Shown here piece by piece: positions 18,083 to 27,261 of a DNA stretch of 36,704 nt. The notes beneath the pieces were generated by a model. That model did not search any database and had not been told where the DNA came from. It was given only the letters and a program-made list of their open reading frames with translations. Position numbers and translations under genes: made by a program. Origin of the DNA: Candidatus Poseidoniaceae archaeon (GTDB lineage: Archaea > Thermoplasmatota > Poseidoniia > Poseidoniales > Poseidoniaceae); contig JAOMOG010000015.1 in assembly GCA_028353405.1 (NCBI GenBank), positions 1-36,704 on the forward strand. The letters run 5' to 3'. Every line of letters starts with the position of its first letter. Position 1 is the first letter of the stretch.

Positions 18083-18590
18083 GTTGTGACTTTTCATTAT
18101 AATTGGAAAAACCTTCACCACGCCCGGCAATAACTATTGTTGCCAAACCGTCAAATAATGAATTGACACTTGAACCATCACCTATCTGATAATCACTAGG
18201 GCAGTTAGCGAGTAACGGTTGCCGATTTGAATTAGAATCAAGAGGAACTCCGCCACCACTTTGCAATAAAGCCTGTAGCGAGTCCAGATCTAAATCAAAA
18301 GCATCACATGGAATAAATTGAATTGGACCAGATATTTCATGATAAACCCAACGAATTACATCACTCAGTTTTTGACAATGTTCCGGATCTGGCCAAACCT
18401 CCCCTTCAAACAACGAAGTTCTTTCTTCACTACCACAGAGAGTAATAATTTTTACAATACCACATTCGATGCAAAGTTGGCGTATCCGTTCGACACCACC
18501 ACACATCAATGCCTTGTCCTGGCCCATTCTCGTACTATTTCCTCCGGCAAAAATAACTGCTGAAAATTGTTGAGAATTATTGTAAGTCAT
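18063..18590 (-). CDS. MobA-like nucleotidyltransferase (molybdopterin guanylyltransferase-like)
   Basis: A 175-residue nucleotidyltransferase-fold protein. VIFAGGNSTRMGQDKALM (residues 13-29) is the MobA/IspD-type nucleotide-binding loop with R21 and K26. FIPCDAFDLD at about 94-103 corresponds to the PCDxPFL metal-binding strand. It is slightly short for MobA, and the second half (LDSNSNRQPLLANCPSDYQ) is recognisable but divergent. MobA attaches GMP to molybdopterin; related proteins use other NTP substrates and no other cofactor genes are in this window, so the substrate is uncertain. Its ATG overlaps the end of the upstream small gene by 14 bases, making it the last gene of a four-gene operon. 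Confidence 0.75.
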   Translation of the reverse strand: MTYNNSQQFSAVIFAGGNSTRMGQDKALMCGGVERIRQLCIECGIVKIITLCGSEERTSLFEGEVWPDPEHCQKLSDVIRWVYHEISGPIQFIPCDAFDLDLDSLQALLQSGGGVPLDSNSNRQPLLANCPSDYQIGDGSSVNSLFDGLATIVIAGRGEGFSNYNEKSQLKGHHQ

Positions 18591-18786
18591 CCAAACCCTC
18601 TAGAGCAATTTCTAATTCGGCTAAGAGGCTACGAACTCTCTCCAATAATGCCTGTCTTTCTCGGGTTGAACGGGCTTCAGGCAACCATTCTAACAACCGC
18701 CTAACATCTTTAGCATCGCGTTCAACTGTCCACTTCAAGACCGATTCTAAAACCGGGTCTTCAGTGGGTAGAAAGCGGTCCGCCAT
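18577..18786 (-). CDS. Small helical protein (69 residues), function unknown
   Basis: Starts MADRFLPTEDPVLESVLKW and consists of charged amphipathic helices (DAKDVRRLLEWL, RQALLERVRSLLAELEIAL). There are no cysteines, signal peptide or membrane segment. It sits 26 bases after the HEAT-like gene and overlaps mobA by 14 bases, so translational coupling is likely. I do not recognise the family. Confidence 0.65.
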   Translation of the reverse strand: MADRFLPTEDPVLESVLKWTVERDAKDVRRLLEWLPEARSTRERQALLERVRSLLAELEIALEGLDDLQ

Positions 18787-18812
18787 AGGTTATTGCAGTT
18801 AGACCAAGCCCT

Positions 18813-19436
18813 TCAATTCTGCTCTGTTAAAGCCCGTTTTCGGATTCGTTCAAACAGCTCTCCGCCAGTCGGTGCGAGTTCTATCATCTCTTTACAAATA
18901 GTTGGATTTCTTTTTGATAATGAGCAAAATATTACCGCTGTTTGATGCCATAACTTACTCTGCCTTGACATTTCAAGAATCCAATCATCATCAGGAACTG
19001 GACTTCCTCCGCGAATTATTTCTTCCGAGATTTCAAGAATCATATCCAATGATTCTTGCCGCTGCAATAAGTGAATAAATGCCATCCAAGGATCTTCACC
19101 TAAGTCTTCTTCAGACAAGTTGGAAAGAAGTATTCCAGCCATCTTCAAGTCTTCATACCCATGTCTTTTCCACAGTGCAGGAATCAAACGCGCCAACTTT
19201 CTTCGATTTTTACTATTGGTCAAAACCCATGAAGCAATTCTTCTCAGTTCCGGGTCTGCACATCCAAGATTGAAAGAAAACCCCGCATCATGTGCTAATA
19301 GATCTGAAGTAGGTTTTACCATCAATCCAATACATCCCTTGGCATAAGCAAGGCGTAGAAATTTCAAACTTTTTCTTTTTCCCAACAAGACCTTGGGCGA
19401 TTGATTGTTGAGAAATTCGTCTAAATCTGAAATCAA
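18813..19436 (-). CDS. HEAT/ARM-like helical protein, function unknown
   Basis: A 207-residue, almost wholly helical protein. Segments such as ADPELRRIASWVLTNSKNRR, LARLIPALWKRHGYEDLKMA and GILLSNLSEED suggest HEAT-like or DNA-alkylation-repeat (AlkD-like) helix pairs, but no catalytic residue can be named. The start is a TTG whose last bases form the TGA of the upstream gene (TTGA at 19433-19436). That is a strong sign of translational coupling and the reason for choosing this start, as no upstream ATG is in frame. It lies between the TerB-like gene and the 69-residue gene in one operon. Confidence 0.65.
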   Translation of the reverse strand: MISDLDEFLNNQSPKVLLGKRKSLKFLRLAYAKGCIGLMVKPTSDLLAHDAGFSFNLGCADPELRRIASWVLTNSKNRRKLARLIPALWKRHGYEDLKMAGILLSNLSEEDLGEDPWMAFIHLLQRQESLDMILEISEEIIRGGSPVPDDDWILEMSRQSKLWHQTAVIFCSLSKRNPTICKEMIELAPTGGELFERIRKRALTEQN

Positions 19437-19972
19437 GAAGAACCACCATCAACCGTCTTTTTACGAACAGTGTCAAAAATATCCCCTACTAATCCAACGG
19501 AATCACGCAGGGTTGCAAGCATTTTTTCCATAACATTGGGGTCTTCGAATTTTTCTTTAACCATGGTGCGCAAGGTTTCTTCAATGATTGCGTGGTCTTT
19601 ATCATCGATCTCAAAAATCGAACGAAGATGTGCCAGTACTCTGAATTCATCTCTTGAAAGAGAAGCATTGACGATTGCAACTTCGAAAACTTTGGTGTAA
19701 ATAATTCTTGCCTCGTCTACCGAAACAACATCGCCCTTCGGACTTTTCTTCCCTTCTTTGATGGCTGAATAAATTTCACCAGGTTGCTCACTTGTAAGAT
19801 TCAGTGCACTAGCTAATTTTATAATCAATCTCTTCTCTTCTCTAGTCAAAACACCGTCCGCTAGCATCACTTCTACAGTGGTACGGAAGATGTTCAAACT
19901 ACCGAGGGAGAGTTTGGGCATATCAAGCCCATTGTTTTCCTCTTCTTGAATACATTGCCTAAACATAATCAT
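19433..19972 (-). CDS. TerB-like domain protein
   Basis: A 179-residue helical protein. Residues about 25-60 (FRTTVEVMLADGVLTREEKR then LIIKLASALNLT) match the TerB/DjlA-type pattern of an acidic ADGxLTxEEK turn between helices. A second half (VFEVAIVNASLSRDEFRVLA, FEIDDKDHAIIEETL) looks like a degenerate second copy. TerB-like domains are found in stress and envelope-linked systems, sometimes as fusions; their chemistry is unclear. The start is ATG 19972; 19966 or 19918 (MPKLSLGSL) are possible. It is first in the four-gene operon ending in mobA and divergent from dnaG. Confidence 0.7.
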   Translation of the reverse strand: MIMFRQCIQEEENNGLDMPKLSLGSLNIFRTTVEVMLADGVLTREEKRLIIKLASALNLTSEQPGEIYSAIKEGKKSPKGDVVSVDEARIIYTKVFEVAIVNASLSRDEFRVLAHLRSIFEIDDKDHAIIEETLRTMVKEKFEDPNVMEKMLATLRDSVGLVGDIFDTVRKKTVDGGSS

Positions 19973-20134
19973 TGATTTATGCTACTTTTTAGCAAAAGGG
20001 TTCAATAAGTATTGGCATGTCGCATTATTTGTTCACTTCCCTTTCACGCTTTGAGATGGCAACATTTCAAGCATAGCAATGTAGTGTAAGACTCAATGGG
20101 TCTTTCCAATCAATGCGAACGGTTTAGTGAACAC

Positions 20135-20140
20135 AAGGAG
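20135..20140 (+). promoter_or_regulatory. Shine-Dalgarno site deciding the dnaG start
   Basis: AAGGAG lies 9 bases before ATG 20150, whereas the upstream in-frame ATG at 20096 has no such site. It supports starting DnaG at MAQKRNNRD and shows that leadered translation occurs in this genome. Confidence 0.7.
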
Positions 20141-20149
20141 ATAATTAAA

Positions 20150-21388
20150 ATGGCTCAAAAAAGAAATAATCGTGACTCCGGTCACCATCAGAAGCAAAAG
20201 GCGATGAAGTATTTGATTCGCGCTGACATTAAGGTCAACGGTTCAGTCCAAAGAAAGGACATAATCGGGGCCATCATGGGGCAAACCGAAGGTTTGCTCG
20301 GTGACGAACTAGAAATACGCAAGTTGCAAAGAACAGCACGCATCGGCCATGTCGATGTCGAGATTGAATCCAAGGGCGGTAAGGTGCACGGAGTAATATC
20401 AGTGCCAAGCAGTATGGATAATGTTGAAACCGCAATTATTGCATCCGCATTGGAAACAATTGATAGAATTGGTCCTTGCGCAGCAGTGATTAAAGTAATT
20501 GACATTCAAGATGTAAGGGCAACCAAGCGAACAACTGTTGTTGACCGTGCTAAGGAACTGCTCCTTGGCCTAGTTAATTCCGGTGAAGCTGCATCAAAGA
20601 CAGTAATCGAAGAAGTACGCTCGGTCTTAACAACCGGTACTGCAACATCTTTCCATGGTTTAACCAGTGGACCAAACGTTGAATCTTCCACTTCACTAAT
20701 TATCGTTGAAGGAAGAAATGACGTTCGTAACCTATTGAACTGTGGCGTAAAGAATGCAATTAGTGCTGATGGCGCTGGTGACATGAAGCAAGAATTGATC
20801 GACCTAGCAAATAGCAAGGAAACCGTAATTCTAGCAATCGATGGCGACAGAGGTGGAGAGATGTTGTTTTCACAACTGATTGAAACTCTGAAGGTAGATT
20901 TCGTTGCACAAGCACCTGTTGGACAAGAATGGGAACTACTGCCTCAAAAGACAGTAACAAAATGCCTTTCAATGAAAGTTGACGCAACAAAATTCTCACA
21001 CGTGCTGAAGAAGAAGCAAGAGAGCGATAGTGGCAATGCTACCAAAGATAAGAATTGGGCAGAGGATATGCCTGAGGAATTTGTAGTAGAAGAAGCTCCA
21101 GCAGAAGTACAAGAATTCTTTGATCACCTAGACAATATCACCTCTAAAAAGGCAGTATTTATGATGGTCGACGGAACAGTTTCTGACGAAGTTGGCGCTT
21201 CAACACTTGCAAAGAAAGCAAACGAAGCAGATGGCGCAATTGCAATGATTGTTAATGGACCAGTTAGTGAAAGAACATTAGAAATTGCAAGCGAAGCAGC
21301 AATTCCAACAGTTATCGGAACAAAGGCTGGAAAAGGATTTGCAGCACGTGAAGATGTCAAAGCTTGGTTATCAGAAGAACACCGCTGA
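20150..21388 (+). CDS. dnaG: Archaeal DnaG-type primase / exosome-associated Toprim protein
   Basis: About 412 residues. An N-terminal archaeal DnaG region (KYLIRADIKVNGSVQRKDII, GQTEGLLGDELEIRKLQRTA) precedes a Toprim catalytic domain with IIVEGRNDV (E187) and AIDGDRGGE (D231, D233), the acidic residues that bind Mg2+. A charged linker and a C-terminal domain (AVFMMVDGTVSDEVGASTLA) follow. In archaea this protein makes short RNA primers in vitro and is a subunit of the RNA exosome. The upstream ATG at 20096 would add 18 residues without family similarity and is rejected in favour of 20150, which has a good ribosome-binding site. It converges on the 927-residue gene with an 8-base gap. Confidence 0.95.
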   Translation: MAQKRNNRDSGHHQKQKAMKYLIRADIKVNGSVQRKDIIGAIMGQTEGLLGDELEIRKLQRTARIGHVDVEIESKGGKVHGVISVPSSMDNVETAIIASALETIDRIGPCAAVIKVIDIQDVRATKRTTVVDRAKELLLGLVNSGEAASKTVIEEVRSVLTTGTATSFHGLTSGPNVESSTSLIIVEGRNDVRNLLNCGVKNAISADGAGDMKQELIDLANSKETVILAIDGDRGGEMLFSQLIETLKVDFVAQAPVGQEWELLPQKTVTKCLSMKVDATKFSHVLKKKQESDSGNATKDKNWAEDMPEEFVVEEAPAEVQEFFDHLDNITSKKAVFMMVDGTVSDEVGASTLAKKANEADGAIAMIVNGPVSERTLEIASEAAIPTVIGTKAGKGFAAREDVKAWLSEEHR

Positions 21389-21396
21389 AACCCGAA

Positions 21397-24180
21397 TCAA
21401 ATTCTAACCCCGCCAACAGGCGGTAATCGAATGCTGTTGACTACATGGTTTACACCTTCTTCCAACTCCACTAATTCTGTAGGATGTGGAAGTTCTAATT
21501 GGTCAGCCATCAATGGTAGGCTTATGCCTGGGCCGGGAATTCTTTCAAGAGCAATACCTAGTGTAATCGCATCATCAAGGAAGTTTCCACTAGCACCGGA
21601 ATGCCTTGCTTCAAGTCGCAAACGCGACCACTTACTCATTTCAGTAACAGCACTGGATAATTGGGTAAGTAATTCAGCACGAGCATCATCTCCTTTTTCA
21701 TGCCTAGGAATTAGCCGAATTGCAAGTCTAAGTATTCTATCAACACGCATGTCGCGAGGCTCGATGCCAACATGACTGGCTAAATTTCTACGAATAGAGT
21801 TCAGCGACTCAGCACCTTCTTTTTGCACAAGTTCAGCATCTTCTTTGAGGCCGAGATTGGTTAGAAGTGTTGACAGTGCAACAAGAGCATTATCCACTTG
21901 TTGCGCGTTTGCAGCATTTGGAATTTTATTACTACGACTTTCGACTTTAATTATTTCTTCAGAAACAGTTTTCTCAACTATTTTCTCTTTGACAACAGGG
22001 ACAACAACCTTCTCTTCAACAACTTCTTGCTTTGCGATCGTTTCCTCTTCCATGGCTTCTAAAATTGCTTCATGAACATCTTGCAATCCATCGCGCGGTA
22101 ACAAAACCTCTTTCCCGTCCTTGCTTACCATCGGCACCAAAGTCTGACGAATCGGAGATGGACTCCATGAAGTGAAAGTGAAATCGGAGTCTTCAATAGG
22201 ACGCGAGGCCAAATGCCTAAGGAACTGAGGGATTGAATTATGAAGATTTTCAATATTATCTGGTTTGCGTAGTTCTAGTTCGGTATCTAGTGCTAACGCG
22301 ACATCGTTTTGCCATGGTAGCGCTTTGAGACGGCGGCACAGAGATGGGTGCTGATGGATTTGTGTACGCATATTGGAAATCTTTCTTGCAGCAGCTACGA
22401 GATTGATATTAACTTCAAGTCGCAAATGGGTGACATTCCAACCACGATATTCTAATTCAGCCAATTCTTGATCAGTCTTTGTGGCTAATCTTTTCATCGT
22501 TTCACCGGCGATTATATCACCAGCAGTTGGTGATGCAGAAGCCGATTTACCAAAGCGGCGAGTTGATGCTATCAATTCCTCAAATGCGCGAATGTTCAAT
22601 GTGGAAGTTGAGATATTTTCATCCGCCTTACCCTGGCCCAATAAATCCAACCAATCGCGTTCTAGCATTCTCAAATGCCTCGCGCCCCGCCTCGCTTGTT
22701 TGTCAATAAACAGTTCCATATTGGTCAATAGTTCAGCATCAGCATCAATTTCTCTTAGAATAGAAATTCGTTTTTCTACTTCAGCAGACCCATCATACGA
22801 GGAATCTAAACTGTTCAGATTATCAATTAATTGTAATCTAATATCCAATTTAGGGATTTCTGCCTTCAGTAGTTGAAGTGATTCACGCGGTTTATCGACA
22901 ACACGCCGCTGCCAATCATCCATTACCAAACCCATATCTTCGTATTTAGCAACCAATTCCAAACCATCAAGTTCAATTTGTCTCCAATCATGTTGCAAAG
23001 ACTCAACAATATCGATAAAATCTTGAGTATGTTCAATCTTCCCTGCTAATGCTTCACCCTCATGCTTTCTCTCGGGCCACCTAGACACGATATCTTGCCA
23101 ACTTTGCATAGCGTTTAGATGGATATTTATCATGCTATTAATCTCTGGAAGGTTTGCTTCCCATTCCAATAATTCTTCCGCAGTAGCATCTTCTTCACTT
23201 GGCAAGATTATCCCAATATTTCTCCAATTTTTCAACTGGTCATTGAGAAGTTGCTGCCTTTGATGGAGATTGTCGGCAATAGCGATGATTTGGTCACTAA
23301 GGTTTTGAATATCAGCCGACAAACCCTCTTCGATCAATACGATTCTTCTAGCCTCATGGTGGTCTGCTAAACTATTATCAAATGGTGCAATTTCTCTTAT
23401 TATTAACAAACGTAATTGCTCATGTTCATCATGTAATAAATACCATTTATCAATTTCATCAAGAGCATCTTTTAGATTTAATTCAGAAATATACACAACA
23501 TCGTAACCAACTTCCAACATGTGTTTCATCGAATCGGTTATCAATTGGTTTTGCTTTTCTTCAATTTGTTCAATTTCACCCAATTCCATCTTGATGAGGT
23601 CATAATTATCTGGATTGGCTAAGTAGGGTACAATCACTATTGTAGCAGGCCTATTTGATGAATCCAATGAGTCAAACCTTTCTAGTAATTCCTTGCGAAT
23701 ATCACCCAACCCATTAGTAGCCCATTGTAGTGCTCCGGCTTCAAGTTCCAATTCCCATGGCCGGTTTTCCTTGGCCCAGTTTTGATATTCAATCAATATT
23801 CGGTCTGCGGCCATCGGATTTTTCAAATCATCTTGCCAGCCCAAAGCTAAAGTGACATCCTCGTCATCCCAGTTGTCAATAATAGAAGTTAGCCTATGGC
23901 GTAAATTAACACTTAGATCAACTAAATATTCAGCTCGTTGCAACCGTTCACTAGATGTTGCGGAATCAGTTGAAAGAAAATCTTCTAAGGCATCAATAAT
24001 TAATCCAGATTCACCCCATTCCTCCAACCTTGAGTAATACCAAGGGATGTCGGAATCGTCATCTGAATCGGTACTCACGGGCTCACCTAACCTTACTAAG
24101 AACAGCCACAGCCTTTGAATGTGAGCAATGTTGGAGGCAAATTGTTGCTTTTTTCTAACGGTGTAGAGTAGTGCCGTCAA
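21397..24180 (-). CDS. Large helical protein (927 residues), function unknown
   Basis: I do not recognise this protein. It is strongly helical and charged throughout, with many Trp/Asp-containing helix repeats (SIIDNWDDEDVTLALGWQDD, MQSWQDIVSRWPERKHEG, LQHDWRQIELDGLELVAKYE, LERDWLDLLGQGKADE) that recall spectrin-like or other long helical bundles. A Val/Lys/Glu linker near residues 705-735 (VVEEKVVVPVVKEKIVEK) separates a C-terminal helical domain of about 190 residues. There is no signal peptide or membrane helix and cysteines are nearly absent, so a cytoplasmic scaffold role is likely. It is divergent from the membrane-anchored TPR gene and may share its regulation. Confidence 0.75.
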   Translation of the reverse strand: MTALLYTVRKKQQFASNIAHIQRLWLFLVRLGEPVSTDSDDDSDIPWYYSRLEEWGESGLIIDALEDFLSTDSATSSERLQRAEYLVDLSVNLRHRLTSIIDNWDDEDVTLALGWQDDLKNPMAADRILIEYQNWAKENRPWELELEAGALQWATNGLGDIRKELLERFDSLDSSNRPATIVIVPYLANPDNYDLIKMELGEIEQIEEKQNQLITDSMKHMLEVGYDVVYISELNLKDALDEIDKWYLLHDEHEQLRLLIIREIAPFDNSLADHHEARRIVLIEEGLSADIQNLSDQIIAIADNLHQRQQLLNDQLKNWRNIGIILPSEEDATAEELLEWEANLPEINSMINIHLNAMQSWQDIVSRWPERKHEGEALAGKIEHTQDFIDIVESLQHDWRQIELDGLELVAKYEDMGLVMDDWQRRVVDKPRESLQLLKAEIPKLDIRLQLIDNLNSLDSSYDGSAEVEKRISILREIDADAELLTNMELFIDKQARRGARHLRMLERDWLDLLGQGKADENISTSTLNIRAFEELIASTRRFGKSASASPTAGDIIAGETMKRLATKTDQELAELEYRGWNVTHLRLEVNINLVAAARKISNMRTQIHQHPSLCRRLKALPWQNDVALALDTELELRKPDNIENLHNSIPQFLRHLASRPIEDSDFTFTSWSPSPIRQTLVPMVSKDGKEVLLPRDGLQDVHEAILEAMEEETIAKQEVVEEKVVVPVVKEKIVEKTVSEEIIKVESRSNKIPNAANAQQVDNALVALSTLLTNLGLKEDAELVQKEGAESLNSIRRNLASHVGIEPRDMRVDRILRLAIRLIPRHEKGDDARAELLTQLSSAVTEMSKWSRLRLEARHSGASGNFLDDAITLGIALERIPGPGISLPLMADQLELPHPTELVELEEGVNHVVNSIRLPPVGGVRI

Positions 24181-24319
24181 CTTTTAATTTACTTAGAAAA
24201 ATACCTTATCTACAACTTCCCCCTTTAGGGGGCGGTAAAATTTAGAAGGTCCGGAAAACACCCCCAAGAACCACTTTTCAGCCGCAGACCATAAAGGCAT
24301 AAAGGAAAGGTGGGCGGTA
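24181..24319. promoter_or_regulatory. Divergent promoter region with C5/G5 inverted repeat
   Basis: The gap between the 927-residue gene and the TPR gene contains CCCCC-ttta-GGGGG at 24219-24232, a GC-rich dyad in otherwise AT-rich DNA. It is followed by runs of C/A and a purine-rich stretch (ggaaaggtgggcgg) just before the TPR ATG, which may serve as ribosome-binding site. The dyad could be an operator for one or both genes. Confidence 0.35.
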
Positions 24320-26635
24320 ATGGAACCCTTAACAGTACTTTTCAGCCTCACTTGTATTGGTGTTGGAACAGGTCTTGGTTATTGGCTGAAGAAAGCCGAT
24401 GACAAATTCATTTTAATCAATGAGACAGGTATTTTGTTGCAAGAATCACAAGCTGCAAATTATTCCCATCTCAACAACGAAATCGGCGCATTACAAAATT
24501 CAGTTGGCGACATGTTAGGATTAATCGATGCCCTAAGAGCAACTAACCCGGAATTAGATGGTGCAATACTTTCACATGCCACAATCACTCGCTTGGAAAA
24601 TCTTGGAGAATTTGCCAATCAAGAGGACATTGACTCTGCGATTAGAGATTCCTTACACTGTATCGAAACTCTTGTATCGACAGTAAGTAGTGATACTTTA
24701 GTTGGTTCTGAAGGAGTTCTTAATTCAACGAGTGAGGCCTTGGTCACCCGTCTTCTCGATCTATTTGTCAGCAAGAATGTGACACTAGAACAATTAGGAA
24801 TGAGTTCACTTTCAGCACATAAACTCGGTCACGTTACTATGTCTCTACGCAGATATGAATGGGCAGAATCTGCATTCGGCCTCGCCTACCAAGCATCTCC
24901 AGGCAATACCAATTTACTAGAAGGGTTGGAAAAGATTGCTATAATCAAGAGCGACCCTGTATTACGTCGCCATTGGCTAGAGGCTAGAATGAGCGTCACT
25001 CCAGACGACCCAGAATTACTTCGTGCACATGCACACTTGTTGGCATCCTTAGGCGATGAAGAAGCAGAAAGAGACGTTCGCCGCTTAGAAGCACTCGGAC
25101 TTGATACAGCGGCAGACCGTTCATTATTGTCAGGACTGCGCGCTAGAGCAGGCGCTCGCAGTGAAGCATTGGAAGCGATTGAAAACGCACTTGCAGAAGA
25201 TCCAAGCATCGCCAATGATTGGTATAGTCATGCTAAATTACTCTACCAAGAAGAGGAGATGGGTAAGGCACTAACTTCAGTTGACCGTTGTTTAGAATTG
25301 AATAGACAACATGGTGATGCATGGGCATTGATGGCAGTTCTACTAGCGCCTAAAGAAAACAGACTCAAAGAGGCATTGAAAGCCGCAACACATGCAGTAG
25401 CACTAGATAGTGGTGGAGTAGAATTGATGCTGCTTAAAGTAGACTTACTAATCGCAAGCGGCTCTCCTTCCGATGCTGAAAAGGCACTTCAGAAGGCACT
25501 AGAAAACAACTCTCAAAACGGAGAGTTAAGGGCCAATATTGCTTCAAGAAAATTACTTGAAGGTAACCTCGTGGAAGCACAAAAATTACTCGATGAAACG
25601 CCAGTGGGGATTGACCACACACTCCTACATGTTGTTGAAGGGCGCTTACATTTGGCCAATGCAGACAGGGCCCGCGATGGTACTGGACAAACAGATGCAA
25701 CTTTGTTAGCCGAGGCCTTTGTTGCATTCGATGAAGCACTCAAATTAGATAGAGAATCAGGAGTCGCTTGGCTTGGACTTGCTAGAAGCAATCGCTTACT
25801 GCAAAACCTTGACCAAGCAGCAGAATCACTCGATAGAGCTCGAAGGCTATTACCAGAATCTGACCCTTCCGCATCGATTGAATCGGCTTTGTTATCTCTT
25901 GACAATGGTGATATTTCAGCTGCTAGCACCTTTATTGACGCTGCTGACATACACGGGGATAATGCGACAATTTCCTATGTAAGAGGAAATATTGCAGCCC
26001 GCAGTGGCCATCTAGAGCAAGCACTAACACATTATACGGAATCTCTGAAATATGACCCTGGACATATCCGTGCCCGTCTAAACAGATGTAGTGTTTTGAT
26101 GGCAATGGATGAGGCAAAGAAGGCATTAGATGATTCAGAAATACTCTTAGATTTGGCACCAAGTTTGATTTTAGCACGGTTGCGAAGAGCAGAATCTTCC
26201 ATGATGCTTGGAGAGTGGGAGCCGGCCAGGGACGATCTTAAAATCGTTCTAGAAAATGCACCTCATCATCACCATGCACTAACACAACTCGCATCATGCC
26301 ACATGTCATTAAAGAGGCCAGAAAGAGCAGAAGCACCATTGAATGAAGCGCTTAGATTAGTTCCTAACCACGCACCTGCTTGGCATCAACGCGGTTTACT
26401 CTATCTTGACTGGGGTAGAGAAGAAGCGGCATTATCAGACTTCGAAGCAGCAATTCGTTCCGATTCTCAACACTTGGATGCGCGACTACACGTAGCAGCA
26501 TTACATCACGAAGCACAACGCCTTGACCAGGCTAGTGCAGCATGGAAGAGCGTACTTGCAATCGATGCAGATTGTCAAGTCGCCCGTACTCGTTTGGATG
26601 AATGTGAAATCGCTCAAATGACCACTTCCAACTGA
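24320..26635 (+). CDS. Membrane-anchored TPR-repeat protein
   Basis: A 771-residue protein with one N-terminal hydrophobic helix (LTVLFSLTCIGVGTGLGYWL, about residues 4-23) and a long soluble region. After a linker of about 150 residues it is TPR repeats to the end: WAESAFGLAYQASPGN, ALEAIENALAEDPSIANDW, EALKAATHAVALDSG, AFVAFDEALKLDRESGVAWL, ALTHYTESLKYDPGHIRARL, EEAALSDFEAAIRSDSQHL, at least ten units. TPRs scaffold protein complexes. The KK after the helix suggests that the long C-terminal part faces the cytoplasm. Partners are unknown; the divergent 927-residue helical protein is a candidate by location only. Confidence 0.88.
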   Translation: MEPLTVLFSLTCIGVGTGLGYWLKKADDKFILINETGILLQESQAANYSHLNNEIGALQNSVGDMLGLIDALRATNPELDGAILSHATITRLENLGEFANQEDIDSAIRDSLHCIETLVSTVSSDTLVGSEGVLNSTSEALVTRLLDLFVSKNVTLEQLGMSSLSAHKLGHVTMSLRRYEWAESAFGLAYQASPGNTNLLEGLEKIAIIKSDPVLRRHWLEARMSVTPDDPELLRAHAHLLASLGDEEAERDVRRLEALGLDTAADRSLLSGLRARAGARSEALEAIENALAEDPSIANDWYSHAKLLYQEEEMGKALTSVDRCLELNRQHGDAWALMAVLLAPKENRLKEALKAATHAVALDSGGVELMLLKVDLLIASGSPSDAEKALQKALENNSQNGELRANIASRKLLEGNLVEAQKLLDETPVGIDHTLLHVVEGRLHLANADRARDGTGQTDATLLAEAFVAFDEALKLDRESGVAWLGLARSNRLLQNLDQAAESLDRARRLLPESDPSASIESALLSLDNGDISAASTFIDAADIHGDNATISYVRGNIAARSGHLEQALTHYTESLKYDPGHIRARLNRCSVLMAMDEAKKALDDSEILLDLAPSLILARLRRAESSMMLGEWEPARDDLKIVLENAPHHHHALTQLASCHMSLKRPERAEAPLNEALRLVPNHAPAWHQRGLLYLDWGREEAALSDFEAAIRSDSQHLDARLHVAALHHEAQRLDQASAAWKSVLAIDADCQVARTRLDECEIAQMTTSN

Positions 26636-26683
26636 TAGCGTTTGAAGCGAAGTGATTTGAACAAGGCCCTATGTGGGTCTGTT

Positions 26684-27226
26684 ATGAGCCTAAACATATC
26701 CGATATAGCCCCGAGTTTCAATCTTAAAAATGCAAATCCAAATCATGGAGGAGAAATGGTTTCTCTTGATCAAGCCAAAGGAGAGAATGGCACTGTAGTT
26801 GTTTTTGAATGCAATCATTGCCCGTATGTCGTTGCTAGTTTTTCAAGAATGGATGCTATGGCGGAGTACTGTGCTAGCTTAGGAATTGGCTATGTTGGAA
26901 TCAATTCTAATGATGCAAATAATTACCCAGACGACTCTTATGATAATATGGTTAAGAGAGCGAATAAGGGATTGCCATATTCCTATTTACATGATGCAAC
27001 ACAACAGATTGCTCAACATTATGGGGCTAAGCGAACACCTGAGTTTTTCTTATTTAATTCACAACTCGAATTAGTCTATCAAGGAAGGATGGACGACTCT
27101 CCGCGCAATCCTACAGAAGTCACAACATCTGAACTATCTGATGCGATTACAGCAATGTTAGATGGTCAAACACCTTCAGTAGTTCAAACAGATTCAATCG
27201 GATGTTCAGTAAAATGGAAGATGTGA
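26684..27226 (+). CDS. Thioredoxin-fold (redoxin/AhpC-TSA type) protein
   Basis: 180 residues from ATG 26684; the frame extends to a TTG at 26642, but family similarity begins at MSLNISDIAPSFNL. A peroxiredoxin/thioredoxin fold is shown by APSFNLKNAN, VVVFECNHCPYVV with C43-x-x-C46, and the cis-proline segment KRTPEFFLFN. The C-terminus GCSVKWK matches a conserved cytosolic thioredoxin-like family that often ends in GCxIKWK. It is probably a thiol oxidoreductase or reductant-dependent peroxidase. No signal peptide is present, so it is cytoplasmic. It lies 48 bases after the TPR gene and converges on the thioredoxin-like lipoprotein. Confidence 0.85.
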   Translation: MSLNISDIAPSFNLKNANPNHGGEMVSLDQAKGENGTVVVFECNHCPYVVASFSRMDAMAEYCASLGIGYVGINSNDANNYPDDSYDNMVKRANKGLPYSYLHDATQQIAQHYGAKRTPEFFLFNSQLELVYQGRMDDSPRNPTEVTTSELSDAITAMLDGQTPSVVQTDSIGCSVKWKM

Positions 27227-27241
27227 TTTCTCATAAGAAAT
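27226..27241. terminator. Hairpin between convergent genes, terminator candidate
   Basis: ATTTCT-cata-AGAAAT is a perfect 6-bp stem right after the redoxin stop codon, between two convergent genes. Its placement fits bidirectional transcript-end structure; there is no strong T-run. Confidence 0.35.
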
Positions 27242-27261
27242 TAACTAAACAAATTACCCGC

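Noticed and set aside
18063-18590. Molybdenum cofactor cluster
   Set aside because: Only one MobA-like gene is present; no moa, moe or molybdoenzyme genes are in the window.
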